From NCBI RefSeq assembly GCF_040096355.1, contig NZ_JBBMEX010000008.1, forward strand, positions 62,001-126,000: DNA of 64,000 nucleotides. Direction: 5' to 3'. Position 1 is the stretch's first letter; each line of letters opens with the position of its first letter. The position numbers were made by a program, and so were the translations under genes. The stretch comes from Maccoyibacter intestinihominis (GTDB lineage: Bacteria > Bacillota > Clostridia > Lachnospirales > Lachnospiraceae). The notes beneath the pieces are model-generated. The model did not search any database and was not told the DNA's origin. It saw nothing but the letters and a program-made list of their open reading frames with translations. Below are positions 16,701 to 24,210 of the stretch, piece by piece.

Positions 16701-18108
16701 TAAAGTAAGAAATGCTGTATCTGGTAAAGAAGAAACAGGTATCTATAAAGACTTTAAATATGAAGAAACCGGAGTAGAAGGTGCCCAGTTTGAAGTATAT
16801 GCCAAAGATACCATCTATTCACCGGACGGAGCAAAGGATGAAGAAGGAAATCCAGTTGTCCGTTATGAGAAAGATGACCTGGTAGCCAAACTGACTACAG
16901 ATGAAAATGGAACAGCAGTTATCTACAATCTGCCACTGGGAACGTATTATCTGAAAGAGGTTGTAGCAGGAGAGAATTTTGTCCTGAATACAGAACAGAA
17001 AGAATTTACCCTGACAGCAGAGGATGATACACAGGCAGTTGTTTATGAAGGCGTTACCTATAAAAATGAAAGACAGAAAGTTTCTGTATCGGTAGAAAAG
17101 AAGGATTCTGTCACAGGAGAAAAGCTGGAAGGTGTTATTTTTGGACTGTATGCTGCGGAAGATATCGTTTCTAATCAGGGAGAGGTTCTCGTAGAGAAAG
17201 ATACCCTGCTGGAAAAGAAAGCAACAGATACAAAGGGAACACTTACTTTTGACAGTGATCTTCCACATGGAAAATACTATGTCAAAGAGGAAGTCAGAAA
17301 AGCCGGATATCTTCCAAATGAAGAAGTATGGAATGTAGATGCAACCTATGAAAATCAGAATCTTGCAAAGATTGAACTGAACAAAGAAGTTGAGAATCAG
17401 CCGACAGAAACACGTATTACCAAAACAGATGCAACAACCGGAAATGAGCTGGAAGGAGCAAAAATGCAGGTCATTGATAAAGACGGAACTGTTTTGGAAG
17501 AGTGGATCAGTACGAAGGAAGAACATGTCATTTACGGACTGCCGGAAGGAAGTTATACCTTACATGAAGAACTGGCTCCTTATGAAGATGGTTATGTGTC
17601 TGCCAGCGATGTGACGTTTGAAGTCAAAGAAGATGGCAGTGTGACAAAGGTTGAGATGAAAGACGAATATTCCAAAGTGGAAATTTCAAAAATAGACCTA
17701 ACAACCGGAAAAGAACTGGAAGGGGCAAAGCTTCAGATCATCCGCAAAGACGGAACTGTTTTGGAGGAGTGGATTACGGATGGAAAGCCACATTCCGTTG
17801 CAAAGCTCCCGGTCAATGAAGAACTTACTCTGCGTGAGATCACAGCGCCGGATGGTTACGAGATTGCGGAAGATGTTACATTCACATTGAAAGATACAAT
17901 GGAAGTCCAGAAAGTAGAAATGAAAGATGCCAGAACACCGGAGAAAACAACAGAAAAAACAAATGCACCAAAAACAGGTGATAACCAGAAAGTATGGCCG
18001 TTTGTTCTGCTTGCACTGGCATCTGCCGGAACAGCTACAGGAGTGACTGTATACCGCAGAAAGAAGTCAAAAATGACAGACAACAAAGAAGAAACAGAAG
18101 AAAAATAA
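13738..18108 (+). CDS. Sortase-anchored adhesin with thioester-like head and SpaA/Cna_B repeats
   Basis: 1,456 residues from an ATG with AGAAAGG upstream. A signal peptide covers about residues 1-32. The head at about 215-340 resembles a TED/TQXA thioester domain: Cys242 lies in IAYCLQSQKASPP, but the partner motif reads THIA (near residue 297) where TQxA is expected. From about 465 on, repeated prealbumin-like SpaA domains follow (units such as LSGAVYGIY, LRGAVYGLY, GAQFEVYA, LEGVIFGLY, LEGAKMQV, LEGAKLQI), which usually carry Lys-Asn isopeptide bonds. The C-terminus has APKTGDNQ, a hydrophobic helix and an RRKK tail, an LPXTG-like sorting signal. It probably mediates attachment or mating-pair contact. 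Confidence 0.88.
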   Translation: MKVKNLKTRIAAFGLAVLMGVSTLSSANAFAAEQTDVGQEVQASEQAVTSQKEQAVTADDITKEISDETFAVETSMEGIHYDAEKEDVTLVSIKDENGGEYHSDKSGTYIATYMVVPKDQSDSYTITRKVTLTDTEGQAHSEENGGEKQKSDTESEDDSDSPVQNYTDVEIETSEEEASAQAVKELKEDIEEGNVMVLSAAERATSSGSTVTLTKGRTIYYPSYLGNYLTCLFTVNGKIAYCLQSQKASPPSGSYVAQVLDSNKNLQKVLYYGYGGAGDLTGSYLSGKSEDEKYVYTHIAASYAYAGEAGFTGCNYNDLVNAGVIAYINYLFGQEEPPKGELSFSSTKLNAVRDGNIQKTPNITLSGDHRNYVTLSVPENVTAHNLSKGTSVTNGKIQIYGGDTFYLSADLLLTGSYASGSLYGSVGKTWRTLVLTTGDSKQDIGVFESETAAPVSFSVQWLNMTRIELMKKDINTQNPLSGAVYGIYTDKKCENLLMTMTATGTDGKAVSDYFDAALKTVYVKEVTAPTGYKRNQEVYQVDVAAGKTLTVTATDERVTGKVKIAKIDKETFAFQPQGDGALRGAVYGLYAKEDIVHPDGTTGVLYKQDSLIAQGVIGDDGTLEFSELYLGEMYVKEITPPEGYTRDTTKYEVSVTYEGQDVAEVTRELTVKEQVKKQAFQLIKVSEDGEQTETDLVAGAGFKVYLISDLTQVKNGKLKPSNGESYTASDFKNYDFSKEQVAVTYENGTAVPVPELITDTKGYAVSPELPYGSYVVVESTTPENLKTIDPFVVNVENDSREPMQWRVFDDRPFEFLLKIVKKDAQTGNTVLKAGASYKIYDVTNKKYIEQVVQYPKKEKISVFQTNEEGYLITPQELKCSTYRIEEVKAPEGFVRQGSEESLYDGTTIISPLEQTTKGTYKENPQSGIVITVSSNTAHQIDPDTGAAIVEVEQKNDEQVGSLLLTKKGEQLTEVTGDSVLAKVKALVSKVRNAVSGKEETGIYKDFKYEETGVEGAQFEVYAKDTIYSPDGAKDEEGNPVVRYEKDDLVAKLTTDENGTAVIYNLPLGTYYLKEVVAGENFVLNTEQKEFTLTAEDDTQAVVYEGVTYKNERQKVSVSVEKKDSVTGEKLEGVIFGLYAAEDIVSNQGEVLVEKDTLLEKKATDTKGTLTFDSDLPHGKYYVKEEVRKAGYLPNEEVWNVDATYENQNLAKIELNKEVENQPTETRITKTDATTGNELEGAKMQVIDKDGTVLEEWISTKEEHVIYGLPEGSYTLHEELAPYEDGYVSASDVTFEVKEDGSVTKVEMKDEYSKVEISKIDLTTGKELEGAKLQIIRKDGTVLEEWITDGKPHSVAKLPVNEELTLREITAPDGYEIAEDVTFTLKDTMEVQKVEMKDARTPEKTTEKTNAPKTGDNQKVWPFVLLALASAGTATGVTVYRRKKSKMTDNKEETEEK

Positions 18109-18135
18109 AATAAAAATTACAGGATAAACCAATCT

Positions 18136-18176
18136 GACAGGGCAGGAGATGCGCATAGAGCAGCTCCTGCCCTGTC
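18136..18176. promoter_or_regulatory. Strong 13-bp hairpin before metK
   Basis: GACAGGGCAGGAG (18136-18148) pairs perfectly with CTCCTGCCCTGTC (18164-18176). There is no U-run after it, so it may work as a weak terminator, an mRNA stabiliser or an attenuator between adhesin and metK. No SAM-riboswitch core was recognised. Confidence 0.5.
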
Positions 18177-18196
18177 TGTAGATAAGGAGAAGAAAG

Positions 18197-19357
18197 ATGA
18201 GACGTTTTTATACAGCAGAATCAGTAACAGAAGGACACCCGGATAAAGTATGCGATCAGATAGCAGATGCAATCTTAGATGAATGTCTGCGTTATGATCC
18301 ATCTTCGAGAGTGGCATGTGAAGTCCTTGCCACAAGAGGAAATGTGTTTGTGGCAGGAGAAATCAGCAGCGGATATGAGCCGCCAGTATTTGATGTGATC
18401 CGAAAGGTTCTGGAAGAATGCGGATATTGTACAGATGGAATAGAAATGGATACGTTTGTACACCAGCAGAGTCCAGATATTGCGAAAGCAGTGAGTGTGT
18501 CGAAAGAATTTCGGGATAATATTGGTGCAAAGATAAGAGATAGAAGCAGGGGAGCTGGAGATCAGGGTGTTATGGTCGGATATGCTTGTGATGATACTCC
18601 GCAGCTTATGCCAATGCCGACTGTTCTGGCACACCGGATCACACGTGAACTTTCGGCTTGCAGAAGAAGCGGATATATCAAAGATATCTTTTCGGATGGA
18701 AAAGCACAGGTAACAGTAGAATATGAAGATGGAAAACCAGTGAGACTGGAAAGTGTTGTTGTTTCCTGCCAGCATGGTGCAGAAAAGAACCTGAAGAAGT
18801 TAGATGCCGAGATCAGAGAGAAAGTGCTTCGCTCAGCACTCAGATTACTGCCGCCGGATGAGGATACGAAGATTCTGATCAATCCGTCAGGAAAATTTGT
18901 GTGCGGAGGATTTGATGCAGATACCGGACTGACCGGAAGAAAGCTGATGGTGGATACTTATGGCAGTATGGTTCCGCATGGCGGCGGTGCATTTTCGGGA
19001 AAAGACTGTTCGAAAGTAGACCGTTCGGCAGCTTATATGGCAAGGTATATCGCCAAAAATATAGTAGCTGCTGGGTTTGCAAGCAAGTGTCAGGTGTCTT
19101 TGGCTTATGCAATCGGAGTAGCAGAGCCGGTTATGATTGAGGTAGACACCTTTGGTACAGGAAAAGTGTGTGCGGATGATTGTCTGGCGGCAGCAATCCC
19201 ACTGGTGTTTGGAGTGACACCCGTTCAGATCATGGAATCCCTTCGACTGAATCGTCCGATTTTCCGTCAGACGGCAGTTTTTGGTCATTTTGGAAGAAAG
19301 GAGTTTCCTTGGGAGCGGACGGATAAGGTACTGGCTCTTCAGGATGCAATTCTGTAA
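18197..19357 (+). CDS. metK: S-adenosylmethionine synthetase carried by the ICE
   Basis: 386 residues, full length for the family. Signature elements: EGHPDKVCDQIADAIL (ATP-binding His and Asp), GAGDQGVMVGYA (P-loop-like hexapeptide region), GGFDADTGLTGRK, and GGGAFSGKDCSKVDRSAAY (second signature). It makes S-adenosylmethionine from methionine and ATP in the cytoplasm. An AAGGAG site lies 6 nt before the ATG. The primase-like gene begins inside its stop codon. Two DNA methyltransferases flank it in the element, so a local SAM supply for methylation is a reasonable role. No key residue appears lost. Confidence 0.92.
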   Translation: MRRFYTAESVTEGHPDKVCDQIADAILDECLRYDPSSRVACEVLATRGNVFVAGEISSGYEPPVFDVIRKVLEECGYCTDGIEMDTFVHQQSPDIAKAVSVSKEFRDNIGAKIRDRSRGAGDQGVMVGYACDDTPQLMPMPTVLAHRITRELSACRRSGYIKDIFSDGKAQVTVEYEDGKPVRLESVVVSCQHGAEKNLKKLDAEIREKVLRSALRLLPPDEDTKILINPSGKFVCGGFDADTGLTGRKLMVDTYGSMVPHGGGAFSGKDCSKVDRSAAYMARYIAKNIVAAGFASKCQVSLAYAIGVAEPVMIEVDTFGTGKVCADDCLAAAIPLVFGVTPVQIMESLRLNRPIFRQTAVFGHFGRKEFPWERTDKVLALQDAIL

Positions 19358-20334
19358 TGCCCTGGGTAACGGAAGAAGAGATTCAGGCAGCAAAAAATAT
19401 GACTGCGTATGAGTATTTGCGAACGCATCAGGCACAGCGACTGCAAAAGACAAGGACCAGAAATGAATGGCAGTTGACGGATCATGACAGTTTTAAAATC
19501 AATGAACTGTCCAGCAAATGGCATTGGAAATCCAGAGATATCGGTGGCGTGTCCGCACTGCGGTTTCTGATTGAAGTAGATGGAATGAAATTTACAGATG
19601 CCGTAAAACTGTTGTGCGAAGAGAGTCCGTCTTTTATTCCGACACAGGCTGTGGAAAGGGAAAAACTGCCATTTAAGTTGCCGGAGAGGTATTGTAATTG
19701 CAGACGAATCAGGGCTTATTTAAACCACAGAGGAATCAGCGATGAAGTGATCACATATTGTATTTCACATGAAATCCTTTATGAAAGTGTCCCGTACCAT
19801 AACGCTGTTTTTGTTGGGAAAGATGAATCCAGAAAAGCAAGATATGCATTCCTGCGAGGAATCTATGAAAAAAACGGGAAGGGATTCAAGATGGAGCAGA
19901 CCGGGAGTGAAAAAAAGTACAGCTTTTGCATTCCACCTGAAAGAGAAACAAAGCGAGTTGCCGTATATGAAGCGTGTATTGATGCATTGGCACACATGAC
20001 ACTGGAAGAGGGAAATAGGGATAAATATCGTCTTTCCCTTGGGGGAATCGCTGCTCCGAAAGAAAACGCACAGATACAGGGTGAACGTTTTAAAAAGCCG
20101 CCGGATGCACTGGAAGAGTTTTTGAAGAACCATCCGGAAATCAAAGAAATTGAAATCTGTACCGATAATGACTTTGCAGGAAGATGGGCGAAAGAACAGA
20201 TGAAAAAGCATTATGAGGGAACGTATCAGATTATCTGCAATCTGCCGGAAAAAGAAGGGGCAGATTACGCAGACCTTGCGAAAGAAAAAAAGCAGGAAAA
20301 TAAATGCAGGGACAGACCATTAGAAAGAAGGTGA
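19357..20334 (+). CDS. DUF3991/TOPRIM primase-like protein
   Basis: 325 residues; the ATG overlaps the metK stop (TAATG), indicating translational coupling. The N-terminal part (EEEIQAAKNMTAYEYLRTHQ ... FKINELSSKWHWKSRDIGG-VSALRFLIEVDGMKFTDAVKLL) resembles CHC2-type primase domains without an intact zinc finger. The C-terminal half carries TOPRIM elements: VAVYEACIDALAH (the Glu) and IEICTDNDFAGRWAKEQ (DxD). Such DUF3991 proteins are standard in mobile elements and are thought to prime the complementary strand after transfer. The last residues are basic and poorly conserved. Confidence 0.85.
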   Translation: MPWVTEEEIQAAKNMTAYEYLRTHQAQRLQKTRTRNEWQLTDHDSFKINELSSKWHWKSRDIGGVSALRFLIEVDGMKFTDAVKLLCEESPSFIPTQAVEREKLPFKLPERYCNCRRIRAYLNHRGISDEVITYCISHEILYESVPYHNAVFVGKDESRKARYAFLRGIYEKNGKGFKMEQTGSEKKYSFCIPPERETKRVAVYEACIDALAHMTLEEGNRDKYRLSLGGIAAPKENAQIQGERFKKPPDALEEFLKNHPEIKEIEICTDNDFAGRWAKEQMKKHYEGTYQIICNLPEKEGADYADLAKEKKQENKCRDRPLERR

Positions 20335-20340
20335 TAGAGA

Positions 20341-21087
20341 ATGGAAGAAAAAGAAACGATACACGTACAGATGTTGACGGAGCTGACTGGAAATCTTTTT
20401 TCCGAAGAATCCGAATGGGAAGAAGATTGGTCGGAGAGTGATGAATATGGAATGCCGTTAGATGGAACAGAACTTGCCGATTATGAAGATGCCATCCGAG
20501 AAGAACTGGAACGCTATGGGGAAGATGATCTCATGCAGTATTTTGATGGAAGTGAGTCCATTCATGGAAAAATACAAAGTGCAGTTGTTACGATAGAAAA
20601 CAAAGATGGAATCCTGTACGGCTGTACCAAACTGGAATTAAATGAATTTTTAAGTCAGGAAGAACTACAGGAATTCACCGAATACATTACAGGGCAGTAC
20701 AGTGACGGTTGGGGTGAAGGATTTGAGCAGAGGGATATCAAGGTAGATGGTGGAATGCTGAATGTGCATTTCTGGCATCCTGATATGGAGCAGCCGAAAA
20801 TCTATGAAAAGAAAACAGAGCAGATCCCGATAAAGCTTGAGAAACAACGTCCCAAGTTACAACTCCTTGGACATGATGGGAATATTTTTTCCATTATGGG
20901 CGATGCCTCAACTCTTTTGAAAAAGAATAAACAGACAGCAGAAGCAAAAGAAATGTGTAAAAGAGTATTGGAAAGTGGGGATTATTACAAAGCACTTTTG
21001 ATTATCAGTGAATATGTGGAAACCGAGTTGAGTCCACCACCAAAAGAAAATAAAAAGACAAAGAAGAAAAATCAGCCGGAACGCTGA
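20341..21087 (+). CDS. Unknown ICE accessory protein, 248 residues
   Basis: The N-terminus is acidic (SEESEWEEDWSESDEYGMPLDG). A middle domain has GILYGCTKLELNEFLSQEELQEFTEYITGQYSDGWGEGFEQ and then NVHFWHPDMEQ, a pattern I associate with proteins in Firmicute plasmids and ICEs but cannot name. The C-terminal part has a helical KKNKQTAEAKEMCKRVLESGDYYKALLIISEYVE segment and a Lys-rich tail. It lies between the primase-like gene and the second methylase in one run of genes. DNA metabolism or antirestriction are guesses from position only. Confidence 0.65.
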   Translation: MEEKETIHVQMLTELTGNLFSEESEWEEDWSESDEYGMPLDGTELADYEDAIREELERYGEDDLMQYFDGSESIHGKIQSAVVTIENKDGILYGCTKLELNEFLSQEELQEFTEYITGQYSDGWGEGFEQRDIKVDGGMLNVHFWHPDMEQPKIYEKKTEQIPIKLEKQRPKLQLLGHDGNIFSIMGDASTLLKKNKQTAEAKEMCKRVLESGDYYKALLIISEYVETELSPPPKENKKTKKKNQPER

Positions 21088-21107
21088 GAAAAGAAAGGAT
21101 GATGCCT

Positions 21108-21911
21108 ATGACAAATGGCCTGAGTTTGGAAGAACTTATGAAAGAGGGAACATACCCGGAGGAATATGCCGAAGGGAAGAACTGGAAGATTTTACATGGA
21201 GATACGCTGAAACTGGTCAAAGCATTCCAGCCGGGAATCTTTGATGCAGTCATTACCGATCCACCGTATGCGTCCGGTGGAACAAAGCAGAATGAAAGAA
21301 ATCGTACTACAAACCAGAAATACAGCAGTATGAGTGCTGCAAATGCACTTCCGGATTTTGATGGGGACAATAAAGATCAGAGATCATGGACTCACTGGAT
21401 GGCCGAGTGGCTTTACGATGTGCGGAAAGCCTGCAAGAAAGGAGCTCCGATCTGTCTGTTCATTGACTGGCGTCAGTATCCATCGATTACCGATGCATTG
21501 CAGTGGGCAGGATGGATTTGGCGAGGAACAGCGGTGTGGGATAAGGGAAACTCCCGTCCACAGAAAGGCCGTTTCCGCCAGCAGGCTGAATACATTGTGT
21601 GGGGCAGTAACGGACCGATGCCAATCAACCGTCCAGTATCTTGTCTGCCGGGCGTCTTCCGATATGGAAATCCGCAGAACCGGATTCATGTGACAGAGAA
21701 GCCGTTGCAGCTTATGAAAGATGTCATCCAGATTTGCGAACCGGGAGGTCTGATCCTGGACCCGTTTGCCGGGGCAGGAACGACTGTCCTTGCAGCGGTT
21801 ATGACAGGTTATCGTGCAGTGGGAATTGAGGTAACAGATGCCTACTACAAACTGGGAAGTGACAGAGTGAAAATTGCATTAGAAGCAGAGCAGAAAGAGG
21901 ATGAAAAGTAG
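21108..21911 (+). CDS. DNA methyltransferase, DPPY type (N6-adenine or N4-cytosine)
   Basis: 267 residues from the ATG at 21108, which is better placed behind AAAGG than the ATG at 21099. Motif IV VITDPPYASGG lies near the N-terminus and motif I LILDPFAGAGTTVLAAVMTGYRAVGIE near the C-terminus, the order of beta-class amino-methyltransferases. WDKGNSRPQKGRFRQQAEYIVWGSNG matches the family as well. Substrate base and site cannot be read from sequence. No partner nuclease is present, so protection of the element or regulation is likely. A palindromic terminator follows. Confidence 0.88.
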   Translation: MTNGLSLEELMKEGTYPEEYAEGKNWKILHGDTLKLVKAFQPGIFDAVITDPPYASGGTKQNERNRTTNQKYSSMSAANALPDFDGDNKDQRSWTHWMAEWLYDVRKACKKGAPICLFIDWRQYPSITDALQWAGWIWRGTAVWDKGNSRPQKGRFRQQAEYIVWGSNGPMPINRPVSCLPGVFRYGNPQNRIHVTEKPLQLMKDVIQICEPGGLILDPFAGAGTTVLAAVMTGYRAVGIEVTDAYYKLGSDRVKIALEAEQKEDEK

Positions 21912-21915
21912 CCGG

Positions 21916-21942
21916 GATGTCCAATTGGACATCTTGTTTTTT
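21916..21942 (+). terminator. Terminator after the second methylase
   Basis: GATGTCCAATTGGACATC is a fully self-complementary 18-mer (21916-21933) followed by TTGTTTTTT. A second small hairpin, GCATCCA-AC-TGGATGC (21959-21974), lies just before the next ribosome site. Confidence 0.75.
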
Positions 21943-21983
21943 ATAGAGAAAATCAGTGGCATCCAACTGGATGCAGGAAGGAG

Positions 21984-22316
21984 ATGGAGCGTATGGAACA
22001 GGCGCTGGCTTATGTGTGCTGTTCAGCAGAAGAAAGCCGGGTAAAAGTGCAGAAATATTGCAGAAAAATCTATGAACTTGGGTATGTACCAATCTGTCCG
22101 AGATTTGTATTCTCACCATTCTTGGAAGAGTCCGATGCAGAAGATATGCAGGGATATGGAAGAATGTCCCATATTCTTTTGCGGAGATGCCGGATGGTAG
22201 TTGTATGTGGGAAAGAAGTGACAGGAACAATGAATACCGAAATCAGTATGGCAGACAGGCTCCATATCATTTGTACGACACTTGATGGACTGGTGCAGAT
22301 AAAAGAATCAAAATAA
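21984..22316 (+). CDS. DUF4406/DUF7768-like nucleoside-deoxyribosyltransferase-fold protein
   Basis: About 110 residues. It starts with ALAYVCCSAEE and continues SRVKVQKYCRKIYELGYVPICPRFVFSPFL, and has a Rossmann-like edge RMVVVCGKEVTGTMNTEISMAD. This is the pattern of small proteins related to nucleoside 2-deoxyribosyltransferases (YtoQ/DUF4406 group), often phage- or ICE-borne. Either of the ATGs at 21984 and 21993 could start it behind GGAAGGAGATGG. Its activity in this setting is unknown. Confidence 0.7.
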   Translation: MERMEQALAYVCCSAEESRVKVQKYCRKIYELGYVPICPRFVFSPFLEESDAEDMQGYGRMSHILLRRCRMVVVCGKEVTGTMNTEISMADRLHIICTTLDGLVQIKESK

Positions 22317-22374
22317 ATCAGAATCGAGTTAATCCGGTGCTACAGAAACTGGTGGTACTCGTTTTGCAAGCATA

Positions 22375-22440
22375 GCGTTTGGATATCCAAACGCACTTTG
22401 GGGAGAACCCCAATCCCCCGGACACAGACGGAAATGGAAA
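22375..22440. other. Candidate origin of transfer (oriT)
   Basis: GCGTTTGGATATCCAAACGC (22375-22394) is a perfect 20-bp palindrome. Four bases later TTGGGG-AGAA-CCCCAA (22398-22413) forms a second hairpin, followed by a C-run and a purine-rich stretch. Paired inverted repeats in a short non-coding gap just upstream of mobC and the relaxase are the usual oriT layout for MOBP-type systems. The nick site is inferred to lie near the second hairpin and C-run. Confidence 0.55.
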
Positions 22441-22454
22441 GGAAGGATCAAGTC

Positions 22455-22625
22455 ATGTTAAGAAATGGAGTAATGATTGTAATCGCATTGATGAGCGGAG
22501 GATTTATAGGAGTGATAGTGACCTGTTGCATGGTTGCAGCGAAAAAATCCGATGAGGAGCTTGGCGATATGATGAAAGAGAAAAGAGAAGGGACGGTGAT
22601 GCAATGCGAAAACGAAACCATGTGA
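22455..22625 (+). CDS. DUF3789-like small membrane protein
   Basis: 56 residues from the ATG at 22455 (GGAAGGATCAAGTC before it). One N-terminal membrane helix (MIVIALMSGGFIGVIVTCCMV) is followed by a charged cytoplasmic tail, as in DUF3789 proteins of Tn1549-like elements. The end overlaps the mobC start by 22 bases, so the two are likely cotranslated. Function unknown, presumably within the transfer apparatus. Confidence 0.65.
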   Translation: MLRNGVMIVIALMSGGFIGVIVTCCMVAAKKSDEELGDMMKEKREGTVMQCENETM

Positions 22626-22912
22626 TCCCGGTGCGGTTAAATGCAAGGGAACTCAGGGAATTGGAGGAACAGGTGGAAAAAAGCGGACTGAGTCGGGAAG
22701 AGTTTATGCGTTCGCTGATCTTAGGAGCACAGGTACACGCAAAACCTTGTGAACATCACCCGGAACTGCTTAGGAAGATAGCGGGTCTGTGCAATAATGC
22801 GAACCAGCTTGCCCATGTTGCGAATGCTTCGGGAATGGCAAGTGAGCAGAGTGTACAGGAAATGCTCCGGCTTACCAAAGAGACATGGCATCTGGTAAAG
22901 GAAGAGTGGTAA
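22604..22912 (+). CDS. mobC: MobC-like relaxosome accessory protein
   Basis: 102 residues. A ribbon-helix-helix start (HVIPVRLNARELRELEEQVEKSGLSREEFMRSLIL) is followed by the MobC domain (LLRKIAGLCNNANQLAHVANASG), whose Asn-rich stretch is characteristic. It binds oriT and helps the relaxase melt and nick DNA. Placed 6 bp before the relaxase gene and directly downstream of the candidate oriT. Confidence 0.9.
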   Translation: MRKRNHVIPVRLNARELRELEEQVEKSGLSREEFMRSLILGAQVHAKPCEHHPELLRKIAGLCNNANQLAHVANASGMASEQSVQEMLRLTKETWHLVKEEW

Positions 22913-22918
22913 TGACAG

Positions 22919-24208
22919 ATGGCTTATACAAGTGTTATCCCCGTCCACCGCCTGGACCGTTCCATCGAATATGTGAAAGACAAAGAAAAAACCACACAGA
23001 AAGCAGACTCTCTGGAGGCTGCCATTGATTATGCCATGAACCGGACAAAGACGGAACAAGCGGTCTTCGAAGATACCATCGGATGCACCAATGAAAATGC
23101 GTATGAAGATATGCTGACAACGAAAAAGAGATTCCATAAGATGGGCGGTGTGGAAGGATACCATCTGGTACAGAGTTTTGCAGAAGGTGAGGTGACACCG
23201 GAACTGGCACATCTCATCGGGCAGGAACTGGCAGACCGGCTCTTAAAAGGACAGTTTGAAGTAGTCATAACAACACATCTTAATACCAGACACTATCATA
23301 ATCATATTGTCTGGAATTCTGTAAGCATGGTGGACGGACATAAGTACCATAGTAATGCTAAGAGTTATTATACGGAGATCCGTAAGATTTCCGATGACCT
23401 GTGCAGAAAATATGGTCTGTCTATCATTGAATCCAATCAGAAAAAATCAATCCCTTATGTACAGTGGAAAGCAGAACAGGAAGGAAAACCGACATGGAGA
23501 ATGGCGATCCGTTTGGATATCAGGGAATCGGTACAGGAAAGCTACTCCTGGTTACAATTCCTAAAAGAGATGGAAAAGCGGGGTTATACATGGAAACTGA
23601 ACAGGAAATACATTTCTTTAAAAGCTCCGGGAATGGAGCGGTATATCCGTCTGCGTTCTCTCGGAAAAAACTATTCCGAAGAGGAAATACGTGGGCAGAT
23701 ACTACAGCCAAAGGTGAAACGAGTCTATCAAAAGGCAGTACAGATTCATCCCAAAAAGAAACTGACCGGGATTCAGGCACTGTATTATTCCTATTTATAT
23801 CAAATGGGGGTACTGCCAAAAAGACCGAAAAGGAGTCCATACGCTGTCAGAGAGGATATCCGGAAACTGGACCGCAGGATTGAACAGATTGAATTTCTAC
23901 TGAAACATGACATCATAACCAGAGAGCAGCTTGCCGCGTACCGAGAGCCATTGCAAAAGCAGATTGCGGAACTTATGAAAGAACGCAGAAGATTGTATCG
24001 GAATGGGGGCAGGGAGACTGGGGAAGAACGATTGTCCGAAATCAATGAGGAATTGAAGCGACTCCGTAAGGAAGTTCGTATGACCGTTCAGATTGAGAAA
24101 CATTCCTTGGAAATCGAAGCGAGACTTCAGGAAGCGGAAGAACAGAGCCAGAATGAAAAACGTGTGGAAGATAAAGAAAGAATGCAGAAAAGTCAGGAGG
24201 TGAGATAA
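22919..24208 (+). CDS. Relaxase, MOBP/VirD2-like mobilisation nuclease
   Basis: 429 residues. The N-terminal domain has the three-histidine metal motif in VVITTHLNTRHYHNHIVWNSV and an N-terminal tyrosine (RSIEYVKDKEKT) that is the candidate nicking residue. The C-terminal third is a charged coiled coil (REDIRKLDRRIEQIEFLLKH and on to EIEARLQEAEEQSQNEK). It would nick at oriT, stay bound to the 5' end and be delivered with the strand through the VirD4-coupled channel. Together with MobC it defines the transfer initiation module. Confidence 0.92.
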   Translation: MAYTSVIPVHRLDRSIEYVKDKEKTTQKADSLEAAIDYAMNRTKTEQAVFEDTIGCTNENAYEDMLTTKKRFHKMGGVEGYHLVQSFAEGEVTPELAHLIGQELADRLLKGQFEVVITTHLNTRHYHNHIVWNSVSMVDGHKYHSNAKSYYTEIRKISDDLCRKYGLSIIESNQKKSIPYVQWKAEQEGKPTWRMAIRLDIRESVQESYSWLQFLKEMEKRGYTWKLNRKYISLKAPGMERYIRLRSLGKNYSEEEIRGQILQPKVKRVYQKAVQIHPKKKLTGIQALYYSYLYQMGVLPKRPKRSPYAVREDIRKLDRRIEQIEFLLKHDIITREQLAAYREPLQKQIAELMKERRRLYRNGGRETGEERLSEINEELKRLRKEVRMTVQIEKHSLEIEARLQEAEEQSQNEKRVEDKERMQKSQEVR

Positions 24209-24210
24209 GT

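Noticed and set aside
16819..17526. 235-residue minus-strand reading inside the adhesin
   Set aside because: Antisense of the SpaA repeats, with Phe/Cys/Leu-rich composition and no start signals.
18109..18196. SAM riboswitch before metK
   Set aside because: Only a single long hairpin is present; the multi-helix core expected for SAM-I and the conserved core bases were not found.
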